The notes under the pieces are model-generated. The model saw only the letters and a list, made by a program, of their open reading frames with translations, was not told the DNA's origin and ran no database searches. From Chara braunii (lineage: Eukaryota; Streptophyta; Charophyceae; Charales; Characeae), in assembly GCA_003427395.1 (NCBI GenBank), contig BFEA01000127.1, positions 2,945,603-2,987,656 of the forward strand: DNA of 42,054 nt, given 5' to 3'. Made by a program: the position numbers and the translations under genes. Below are positions 31,565-39,595 of the stretch, one piece after another (position 1 is the stretch's first letter; every line of letters starts with the position of its first letter).

Positions 31565-32206
31565 TCAGAGCTGGGATGGGCGCCGTTCCTGCAGCCGGGA
31601 CCGGGAAAGAGTCGGGTGCACGAATGGGGTGTTGCGGGCGTGGCTGTGGGAATGCTCGTACCTCTGTCGTCCGACGAAGAACTCAGAGTCAGAGTCGGAC
31701 GAGGAGGACGGGCTGGGTTCTCGACGTTCTCTCCGGGGAGGAGTCTGATGCGTGGCCTCCGTCTGTTCGTGCCCGTTGGGCTGCTGGCACTCGGGGCATG
31801 GAGGCCGGGGCCAGAATCGGGATATGGAGTCCCAGGGGGTAACTAGGAATTGGTGATACGGGAGGACAACGTAATGGGGAGGGAAATTAGTTGTGATAGC
31901 GACGAAGCCTGGGCTGACAAAGTATTGCTGGTGTCTACTGTCAAGGTACTCGGGAATTCGGGAGTCCCGGTTGATTGCCAACTGGAAATCGCCCCTACAC
32001 AGTCGCCCGTGTTCAGTTCGGCAAGGGTAATCAAGGTTTTGCAAGTTTTGTTGCCGTTTGACCCGCTGTTGTCGGACTTGTTGTCGTCGGATCTGTTGGA
32101 CTTGTTGTCGTCGGATCTGTTCCCTTTCCCAATATGTCCGCTACTCGGGATTTCTCAGGCTTTCGCGGTCGGTGATCCAAAAAGGAGTTTCGATCGCCAT
32201 ATCCGG
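31565..32206 (-). pseudogene. LTR-embedded ORF, copy 2
   Basis: This is the counterpart of the ORF at 8311-7685. From 32206 it reads PDMAIETPFWITDRE, then NPE followed by a TAG (32141-32143), then YWEREQIRRQ and a Gln/Arg-rich insertion absent from copy 1. After that come CRTEHGRLCRGDFQLAINRD (copy 1 CLTENDRLCARDFH-stop-AITRD), SPGFVAITTNFPP, LPYHQ and PWDSISRFWP. After CQQ it continues into a Ser/Asp/Arg-rich tail (PSPSSSSDSDSE) to the stop at 31565. No ATG is obvious at its start. Function unknown; possibly a nucleic-acid-binding basic/acidic protein, but that is a guess. Confidence 0.72.
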
Positions 32207-32831
32207 ATCAACGAGACTCACTCACACACATCATTCCTAAGTGGCAAGATCGTAACTAGCCCCTGCATGCGGCCGTGTAGATGGCAAATCCGTTGATGGA
32301 TTGCTGTCCTCCATGCGCGTACGCACTGGCCAATTAGTTAAGTCCTAAGCTGTGTGTCCTAATGGCGGAGCAATCTGTTGGCACACTGGTCCGATTATGC
32401 ATGCAACCCCGTTCCCTGAACAGCCCCTCCCCGGTTATACTTTCGTGCATCAGAGGAACGGGCCATCAGACATTCGAAGAGTAGGCATACTTCCCCAATC
32501 TTTTGCAAGTGATCGGGCTGAGCGCGCCGACCAGGTCGGAGAGCGCTCCGATTCGTAGATCGATACACGCGCTGCGATACAAAAAAAAAAAAAAAGGCGA
32601 CAAAGTTGAAACGACACTAATCTATCGATCAAAACAAATGAACAAGCAAAGACAAATTGCGAGAAAAGGATGCGAGATCGTTCGTCACCATACATACATA
32701 CATGCATTCTAACAAAGAGATTTGAGAAGATTCACACAGGAAATCCGAAAAGTGCCGCAACCAAATTGACCAACGTTGGAATCAAAATTTATATAGAAAG
32801 GAGGGAGGAAAAGATATTGTTCCACCATAAC

Positions 32832-32909
<78 letters not shown>

Positions 32910-33152
32910 GGGCAGTTCGTCGCCGCGCATCCCAAAGACCTCACAGAGTCGTCACCCCGCTTAGCCTGAGCGTGTAAGCCAGGTTCGTCCACGTGCCACA
33001 GTCCCTCGGGGCCACGCGTCAACCCCGCGCACTCAGCACCAGCTCGTCGGATCGCCCAACTCTCTACTCATCGTCTTTCTGCACGTTAGCCGATCCTCTC
33101 GACTGCGCTAACTCCCAAGTAGATTAGAGAGAGAATTAATCACGCTTGCAGA

Positions 33153-33160
33153 ATTTATAG
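33153..33160 (-). promoter_or_regulatory. TATA box of LTR, element 2
   Basis: Minus-strand CTATAAAT followed by TCTGCAAGCGTGATTA matches the element 1 LTR at 9208-9201 in sequence and context. Confidence 0.65.
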
Positions 33161-33934
33161 CTTGCTAATCAGCGCGCGATAGTCGGGATTGCCAGGGAAC
33201 AGGAAAGAAGGGAGAAGGGAAGTCCCTACGAGTGCATGATTGGGCCGCGGCGTGGGGTCGTAGCCTCACTCCACGCATCAATCCAACCATGCAGCAATCG
33301 GGCCAATGAGATAGGATGTAGAGTGCGCATGTAGTGACGCGGGAAGGGAATTTCAAGAACGGGGAAGATTACAGTTAGCAAGAAGAGATTACAGCTAAGA
33401 TTAGAATTTAGGTGCGGCGAGAACAGAGCGCAGGTCCTTGTGCAGCAAAGCGAGCGCGACGAAAAAGGCAGTGTGCACTTACTGGCAAAAATTCCGAAGC
33501 ACCCAATTTCCTAGTCTAATTAAATTCCTAATTACGAAAAGAAATTCCGAGAGCCTGCAGGGGCTCGTTCTAAATTCAAAAATTCCGACGGAATTACCCA
33601 CGCGATCATCGCGCCAAAAAGACGGGCGCCTTATTTGAAAACAAAAAGGAAAGAAAAGAAAAAGAGAAAAAGGTTATAGCCGAAGTTGTTCCCCCTCCGC
33701 GCTCGCTGAGGCGCGGGCCCACCGTCCCAACGTCCATAACCGCCACTTTCTCTTCCCCGAAGGACCAAGGAGAAAACTTTGAAAAATCAAGAAGGAGGGA
33801 CCGCCATGCAATTTATCCCCGATCCCTCTATGTACCCCCGATCCCAGTAGCGCAGAAGATGGCGCCTTACAGAAAGTAGTTCGTCACATATGTGACGCCC
33901 AGGGGGTTCCATTATGTGCAAGCTCCCGCTTGCA

Positions 33935-33948
33935 CCCACCTCTTTCCC
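33935..33948 (-). promoter_or_regulatory. candidate polypurine tract
   Basis: GGGAAAGAGGTGGG on the minus strand lies directly before TGCAAGC at 33934. It is placed between the last ORF and the LTR as expected for the plus-strand primer of an LTR retrotransposon. Confidence 0.55.
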
Positions 33949-34077
33949 AAGTTTGAAGAGGGAGAAAGAAGGAAGCGAGAAAAAAAATTACAATCCCACC
34001 AATATTACACGTGTCGTTACCGTAGGATAAGAGTGTGGACGTCATCCTTTCGACACATCATTCGAGCCGCCCTCGTT

Positions 34078-34674
34078 TCACGGGTGGGGGAGTCGGAAGA
34101 TGGCGAGGATAAGCGGGGGAGGATCGTTCGGGAGAGGCGGTAAAAAATTCGCCATCCCCATCACCGTTTCAGGGAGCTCCTGGTATCTGATGATGCGATG
34201 GATGCGGGGGAAGCGATTTCCGCATTCAGGGAGGGAAGCAAGATAATCGGGATAGAGGGTTGAGAAGGTGCGAAACAGCGCCGCACGGAACTGCTCATGA
34301 TCTGCACACACGGGGATAGTTCCCGTGATGATCCAGTAGACTTCAATGACGTCCTGGTCTCGCCACGCGGCGCTGAACAGAAGGACGTGGAGATAGAAGG
34401 AAGAAGAGACACATTGGGCGGCGGGGTGCGGATATACGCCGGCGACGAGGTGGGTGGCATAGAATTGGTGAAAGGTCGAAGAAGGAAAAGGATTGGAGGG
34501 GAAAGAGCGCGGAATTTCGATCTGTCGGAAGGTGATGTAACCAAGGGGACGACGGGATAGGACACGGGGACGTAGCCTGATGTCCCGCATTGCCACGAGC
34601 TCGAACTGAGGGACGGGGGGAAGGGGAACGGGAGCGGGATCGCCTGCGCGTCGTCGTGCCAGAAGTCTCTGCAT
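34078..34674 (-). pseudogene. element 2 extra 3' ORF C
   Basis: ATG at 34674 is the first of this frame, which overlaps the end of ORF B in another frame. It encodes ~199 residues with FELVAMRDIRLRPRVLSRRP, GYITFRQIEIPRS, DQDVIEVYWIITGTIPVC and FRTFSTLYPDYLASLPECG. It looks globular rather than low-complexity, and no known domain is recognised. It may be the continuation of ORF B after a frameshift near 34600-34700, or a separate frame reached by ribosomal shifting. A pyrimidine-rich/LTR boundary lies ~130 bp downstream. Confidence 0.45.
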
Positions 34675-35485
34675 GAGGGTGCTCACCTTCCTTGGCTGGC
34701 GGCTCGGGATCTTTAGTTGGGTCGTCCGGAACAGGCAGATCAACTCCCACCAACAACTCCAATGGCCGCTTTCCTTCCGCGATGGCTGCCTTGCGCCGCT
34801 CTGCCTCCGGATCCTCCTTTGAGGTTTTCGCCTGCTCCGCTTCTTCTTCTCCGGCCGCTTCTTCTTCGACCTCCTCTCGCTCTTCTTCTTCTTCTTCTTC
34901 TTCTTCTTCTTTGCTCACCACCCCTGCCTCACGCTCACTATGCTCACTATAATCCTCGTCCTCTTCGGATGTCTCTTCCTCGCTTTCTTCCTCTTCCTCG
35001 TCCTCTTCCTCGCCTTCTTCCTCTTCTCCTCCGCTCACCAGGTTGAAGAGAGCGTCCGTAATCCTCCCGGGATCCGGGTAGCTGTGCGATGGGTAACACG
35101 CGTTGTCATCGTCGCCTTCCAGGCATGCTGACCATTGCTGATACAGTACCAGGCGGCGCGAGAGGATGTGTGGTACTGGACTCTTGTCGGAGTGCGAGAT
35201 GACGTCAAGCCGAAGGTCGTCTAGCAGCTCGGTCTGAAGGATCAGCAGCTTGTTTACGATCGTCTGTCGATGGCCCGACTCGACTGATCCGAAGACGAAT
35301 CCTAGAAAATCCCCCTCTGCATCCGTCTTCCAAGCTTGAATGAGTAGCAGCTCGACGTTCTCACTAACTACGGGCTGGTCGCCATCCTTCCACCACGTCA
35401 GATCGATATCGACTAAGCACAGCGAAATAGCCGCATACGTCTGCCACCACCTTAGCCACTGTTCCGGCTTGATCCTGGGAAGCAT
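34343..35485 (-). CDS. element 2 extra 3' ORF B (acidic + RS-rich)
   Basis: From ATG 35485 (the frame is open further up without an ATG) it encodes ~380 residues. Residues 1-125 are a globular Trp-rich region (MLPRIKPEQWLRWWQTYAA, DIDLTWWKDGDQP, GFVFGSVESGHRQTIVNKLL). They are followed by ~85 residues that are mostly Glu/Asp, with runs such as EEEEEEEEEE encoded by TTC/CTT-type DNA at 34860-35035. A basic RS segment (RRRSRSRSPSPRPSVRAR) follows. The last ~90 residues overlap ORF C in another frame and may not be native. It lies downstream of integrase on the same strand; no membrane segment is seen, so an envelope-like role is not supported. Confidence 0.55.
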   Translation of the reverse strand: MLPRIKPEQWLRWWQTYAAISLCLVDIDLTWWKDGDQPVVSENVELLLIQAWKTDAEGDFLGFVFGSVESGHRQTIVNKLLILQTELLDDLRLDVISHSDKSPVPHILSRRLVLYQQWSACLEGDDDNACYPSHSYPDPGRITDALFNLVSGGEEEEGEEEDEEEEESEEETSEEDEDYSEHSEREAGVVSKEEEEEEEEEEREEVEEEAAGEEEAEQAKTSKEDPEAERRKAAIAEGKRPLELLVGVDLPVPDDPTKDPEPPAKEGEHPHAETSGTTTRRRSRSRSPSPRPSVRARGNAGHQATSPCPIPSSPWLHHLPTDRNSALFPLQSFSFFDLSPILCHPPRRRRISAPRRPMCLFFLLSPRPSVQRRVARPGRH

Positions 35486-35582
35486 AAGCGACGCACACAG
35501 AAAGAGAGGCGGGGATGGAGTGCGGATTGCCAGAAGAGAGGAAAAGTAGAGGGGAGGCTGAAGGTAGAGAATCTGAAGCGGT

Positions 35583-36050
35583 TCATTGGGGGCGCGGGAA
35601 GGGGACAAGTTCGGGGATGAGCACTGCAGGTGCGTGCCAAGAGAGGCGAATGCCGTTTATGTCAATACTGTCGGTATTGACAATGTTCTCCCACCGCTGC
35701 GCGAGCATCTGACTCCACACCCTTGACAATTGCACTCCCCAATCCCGCAACGAGTCAAGAATGGCCGTATGCGTTCCGGGGTCGAGCGGAGTAAAGACAA
35801 CTGCCGAGATGTGAGCAATCCCCGACGCCGAGAGCCGACGGTAAGCCGAGGCTTCGACCAGCACGTGTGACCTGCTGTTGGGGATCGCAAATCGAAATTC
35901 TACCGCCACGGAGTCCCGCCGTACTGAAGAACTGAGCGAAGCGGAGAGTGTCCGGGCTGATGCGCGGATGATACACTTGTCGGATTGACGAGATATGCCA
36001 CCTGGCGCCAACATGCGTTCACCGAGTACCTGCTCCATGGAGAAACTCAT
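35583..36050 (-). CDS. element 2 extra 3' ORF A (start overlaps integrase-tail stop)
   Basis: A 155-codon frame whose ATG (36050-36048) overlaps the TGA that ends the integrase-tail ORF in an ATGA arrangement. This is typical of stop-restart coupling. The product has DSVAVEFRFAIPN, HVLVEASAYRRLSASGIAHI, FTPLDPGTHTAILDSLRDWG and ENIVNTDSIDINGIRLSW. It looks like a folded alpha/beta protein, but I do not recognise a family. The position after integrase and the same strand as pol place it within the element. It is intact here although pol is broken. Confidence 0.55.
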   Translation of the reverse strand: MSFSMEQVLGERMLAPGGISRQSDKCIIRASARTLSASLSSSVRRDSVAVEFRFAIPNSRSHVLVEASAYRRLSASGIAHISAVVFTPLDPGTHTAILDSLRDWGVQLSRVWSQMLAQRWENIVNTDSIDINGIRLSWHAPAVLIPELVPFPRPQ

Positions 36051-36379
36051 GGCGAAGAGGAGGGAGAAGATGAGCGAGTAGAGGAAAGAGAATGAGGCTC
36101 GTCACTGTTCCACTCGGACTCCGAAATCGACCGAGTTGGAGAAGGAGGGGAAGAAGTCGAGAGATGGCGGAGGTAGGACACGTGGCGGACGATAGGCCTA
36201 GCCGACCGGCTGCCTGACACCTTAGGAGCACGCCGCACCGTGTTCACTCCGTAAGGACCGAGCTCGATCACTTTGAAGCATCCGCAGAACCGTGGCGCTA
36301 GCTTACCCCGACGAGCACATTTCCTCACCTGCACCAAGTCCCCCAATTTATACTGGGGCCGAGGGTCTCCGTTCCCATT
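36047..36379 (-). pseudogene. element 2 integrase C-terminal (SH3-like) tail
   Basis: This is the same frame as the integrase core after a TGA at 36380-36382 (YEA-stop-NGNGDP). YKLGDLVQVRK, then KLAPRFCGCFKVIELGP, is the usual Ty3/gypsy integrase C-terminal fold (GDLVLVR, KLxPRWxGPYxV). A Ser/Pro-rich end (SSPPSPTRSISESE) follows. No chromodomain is recognisable. It ends in TGA overlapping the next ATG. Confidence 0.72.
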
Positions 36380-37033
36380 TCAAGCCTCATAACTCCAGAC
36401 TTGGCGTCCGTGGGCCAATTCAGTCATATGCTGTCTTTTCCAGGCCAATCTTGGGAGGGCCCGTTCCATTAGGTCCAGATGGCGCTTGGCCTTGTCCTTG
36501 GTCGTCGCCCACGTGGGACGTTTGTCCAACGCCGTTTCGTCATTTAGGCTCGGTATCGAGACGCAAGATAGGCTGTTGGTACGTAGCTGGAAAGGTGAAA
36601 GTCCGGTGGATTCATGTGGGGTCCCTCGATGTATAGCTAAGATGTGATTTACGATATCAGGCCACTGCCGCGTGTCCTTAGCTGCAATATTCCGTCGAAG
36701 TGTCGTTTTAATTACCTGGTTGGCATTTTCCACGAGGCCGTTCGATTGAGATATATGGGGAGCCGTATTACGAATAGACACCCAGTGTACGACCAAGTTC
36801 CTCATGACTCCCCCCCTAAATTCAGCTCCGTTGTCGGTAAGGATTTCCTCGGTGTCCTGATGCATCCCGAGGAAACGGTTGACATACCGCGCTATTTCCG
36901 CCGTCTGTCGTGTCCGACAGGGGTAGGCCTCAATCCACTTTGAGAAGTGGTCGACAAACACCAAGAGAATTGAATATGCATAATTATTCATCCCAAGGGG
37001 GACGATAATATCCGTCGTGTCCATGCTTACCCT
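36380..37033 (-). pseudogene. element 2 integrase catalytic core
   Basis: The rve core shows MDTTDIIVPLG with the first catalytic Asp, LVFVDHFSKWIEAYP, ILTDNGAEF with the second Asp, and SNGLVENANQVIKTTLRR with the Glu. The D-to-E gap of about 34 residues is the DD35E arrangement. A TAG at 37034-37036 separates it from the zinc-binding domain in the same frame, and a TGA at 36380 ends it. All three catalytic residues appear retained, so this is the best-preserved enzyme of the element. Confidence 0.88.
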
Positions 37034-37342
37034 CTAAAATGGTCGTTGGACTACGGTGGGCACTATTGACCTAGGTGGCTGAATCGGCGCTTTGTCGGCC
37101 GCACAGACCGGACAATTTTTAACAATATATTTAACGTTGTCCCTAATGTTGGACCAATACCATTCATTTTTGTCGATGGCGGACTCGGTGATCCTGACCG
37201 CGAAATGGGCTGTTGTCTCTTCGTGGGCTGCTTTAACCCAACCATACCTCATGAACGGGTGCGGAACTACCATCCATATTCCGCTCCCGTCTGTTTTCCG
37301 CTTTTCTAACCGTCCCTCGTTTATAGTCTCGCGCCCTTTCAT
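37034..37342 (-). pseudogene. element 2 integrase zinc-binding (H2C2) domain
   Basis: AAHEETTAHF (two His) and then IVKNCPVCAADKAP (CxxC) form the HHCC zinc-binding module that precedes Ty3/gypsy integrase cores. It follows the usual linker HPFMRYGWVK and is in frame with the core beyond a TAG. The frame differs from that of the PHD segment upstream, so a frameshift lies in 37240-37342. Confidence 0.82.
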
Positions 37343-37769
37343 TGGCCCGTCTCCGATCGTCCTTGGAGAATTCTCGAAGAGGGTTCCCTACGACGGTTGC
37401 TATAAGAGCGACATCTGTCCGCACTTCTGCTCGTCTATACTCAAAGATCGTTTCCAACCCTTTCGACATCGCTTCAAGGAATCGAGTCTCCATCGGAATC
37501 TTGTCGGTACGGCACAAATGGCAGAGCCACCGTTTCTGCGGATTCCTATACTGAATGCATGATCCATGGGCCGTGACTACGCACGTGGCACATTCTACCC
37601 ACTCGACGTACCCTTCATTTTTCGGCCTAACCGAAACGGAGTGGATGCGCGAGATAGACTCACACAGAAAACAAAAATGATCGGGGAGGGAGAATAGAGA
37701 GGAGGAAGAAGGAGAGAGGGGGCCCTCAGCGTTCTCTTCTCTCAGGGCCGCCATAAGGACACGTGTCAC
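37233..37769 (-). pseudogene. element 2 PHD-type zinc finger between RNase H and integrase
   Basis: The segment 37673-37512 has the spacing C-x2-C-x23-C-x2-C-x4-H-x2-C-x11-C-x2-C, with Trp two residues before the last Cys pair (FCFLCES, then VECATCVVTAHGSC, then RWLCHLC). That Cys4-His-Cys3 order and the Trp are hallmarks of PHD fingers, which usually read histone H3 tails. An acidic/Ser-rich lead and a ~70-residue helical Arg-rich linker (DDRRRANERARDYKRG) to the integrase follow. A finger here could guide integration to chromatin (inference). The frame differs from the RNase H and integrase frames on either side; whether this is decay cannot be told from one copy. Confidence 0.75.
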
Positions 37770-37794
37770 TTCTTCGCCTGCCGCGGGAGAACCT

Positions 37795-38301
37795 TCACCT
37801 GGCCGTACCTGGGTCCCTTGGCTGCTCCCGATCCTTCCACGGAGTGATCTCTTCGTTACGTGGCACTTTGCCTGGCCAGTGCAGACGTGTCAATCCGTCG
37901 GCGTTCCCGTACCTTTCCGTTTTTCTGTGAACGATATCGAAGTCATACTCCTGCAGCCTCACTGCCCATCGCCTGATCATTCCCGTGTAGTTCGTCACCT
38001 TCTTGAGGGCCAGCAATGGCTCGTGTTCCGTTACGAGGAGGAACTTCTGCCTGTAGAGATACGGGTGGACGTGCTGGATTCCCCAGACGACAACGTAGCA
38101 TTCTCCTTGTGGCGCCGAGTCATTCTTCCTTTCGTCCGGCACCGTCCTCGAAGCATATTCGACCACGTGCTCCCGCCCGTCTTTCCCCTTCTGAGCTAGG
38201 ATAGCGGAGATAGCCTCCGACTTCCAGCCAATAATGAGTAGGAACTGGCGCTTGGGATCGCGCCGGATTAAAATAAGGGACGAGGCCAGGGCCTCCTTCA
38301 A
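37795..38301 (-). pseudogene. element 2 RNase H domain
   Basis: The layout is that of Ty3/gypsy RNase H: FLLIIGWKSEAISAILAQKG, HVVEYASRTVPDERKN, YLYRQKFLLVTEHEPLLAL, MIRRWAVRLQEYDFDIVHR and GNADGLTRL. The first strand lacks the usual TDAS Asp, and the HEPL motif is preceded by Glu rather than Asp. Either the family uses altered residues or both were lost. It lies in a different frame from the RT, so a frameshift (and probably a small deletion) lies near 38310-38340. Confidence 0.8.
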
Positions 38302-39586
38302 AGTGCCACTCCGTGTCCCAGTTCAGCGGCTGGTCCTTCCGCAGGAGGTTCGTCAGGGACCGAGCGATTGCCGCAAAGCCCTTGATAAACTGTCGGTAAT
38401 ACGAGGCCAGTCCCAGGAAGGCTCGAACCTGCGTCAATAACGTGGGCGTGGGTGCTTCTCGGACACCCTCGACCTACCTCGAATCCGGTCTCAAGCCTCC
38501 CCGGGTTACCACATAGCCCAGGAACGAGATATCAGACAAGAAGAATCCGCTTTTCTCCAACGCAATCTTGAAACCGGCGTCCCGTAGAGCGCCAAGTGTC
38601 CATTCAATATGTTGCGCGTGTCCATGAAATGATTCAGAATACACCAAAATATTGTCCATGTACACGATAACGCAAAAATTGATCATGCCCTGAGTTAACT
38701 TGGTCTTGTTCACGAAGTTCTGAAAAGTGACATTCATTGCCCGTTGAAAAGTCGTCGGCGCATTGCATATACCCATAGGGCATCGAACCCACTGCCACGT
38801 GCCCTCAAATAAGACAAACGTCGTCTTCGGCCGATCCTCTTCCCTCACAAGGATATGGTGGAACCCGTGCCGAATATCAAATTTACTAAAATAATTTGCA
38901 CAGCCAATCACATCCAGCAGATCATCAATCCAAGGGAGAGGGTACACATCCTTGATCGTGATATCATTCAATTTCCGATAAATAATGCAGATGCGGATCG
39001 ATTCGTTCTTTTTCGGAACCAAAACCACCGGAAAGGACCAAGGACCTGTAGCGGGCTCTATCCAACCGTTAGCCTCGAATTCCCGGATTCGCTCGAGTGC
39101 CGCCTTTCGTTCTGCTAGTAAGTATCGGTACGGTTTGCAATGAGTCGGCGGAAGAGTACCGATCTGAATCTCTTGCTGGATTATTAAGGATAACCCGATG
39201 TCCATGTCATCAATGCTAATAGCACCCCGATATTCCGCTAAGATCTCCGCAATATGTTGGTGGGTTCCATCAGGCACGTATTTTGGAACGTGTAACTCGT
39301 AAGTCCGTCCGTGTATATCGACTGTAACGTGTTTGGTACGTACTGCCTTAGAGCCTCGGGGCTGCGGGGAAGAGATAAAAGAGTTGTCCGACTGCCACGA
39401 GAACACGGTGGCCACCATCTGGGCTTCCTCCTCTCGGATGGCCACGTGTTCTTCGGGGGTTATCCTGTCCGCGATATCCCGGGGATCCACCGATTTCTCA
39501 GCGATTCTTATCCCGACATCAAACAGCGAGGCTTTGGGGCATCCAGGGGGTTCCGAAGCCTGTACTTCCACTCCCAGACGCAGCAA
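38302..39586 (-). pseudogene. element 2 reverse transcriptase and connection
   Basis: The linker PEEHVAIREEEAQ leads to RT motifs ALERIREFEANGWIEPA, FPVVLVPKK, YRKLNDITIKDVYPLPWIDD, motif A FSKFDIRHGFHHI, motif B MGICNAPTTFQRAMN and motif C VYMDNILVY at 38662-38651. YMDD has become YMDN, so the second catalytic Asp of the active site is lost. A TAG at 38474-38476 separates it from TQVRAFLGLASYYRQFIKGF, the connection region, in the same frame. The primer-grip and thumb regions appear complete. Confidence 0.88.
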
Positions 39587-39595
39587 TCGTATCTC

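Larger units (their letters stand above)
31401..33934 (-). repeat. 3' LTR of element 2 (~2.5 kb)
   Basis: This is homologous to 7607-9931 over most of its length. The outer part shared with element 1 ends at 33888 (GTAGTTCGTCACA). On the minus strand a purine tract GGGAAAGAGGTGGG (33948-33935) is followed directly by TGCAAGC, a good polypurine-tract/LTR-start arrangement, so the LTR probably begins at 33934. It contains the LTR ORF (32206-31565), a long (CT)n (32837-32904), the GC-rich block 32905-33060 and a TATA box. The inner end near 31401 is approximate. Confidence 0.82.

Noticed and set aside
34078-36050. Envelope-like gene in the retroelement
   Set aside because: No signal peptide or transmembrane segment is visible in any of the three 3' ORFs.
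36360-38440. Chromodomain at the integrase C-terminus
   Set aside because: The tail after GDLVQVRK is Ser/Pro-rich, and no chromodomain aromatic pattern is seen.
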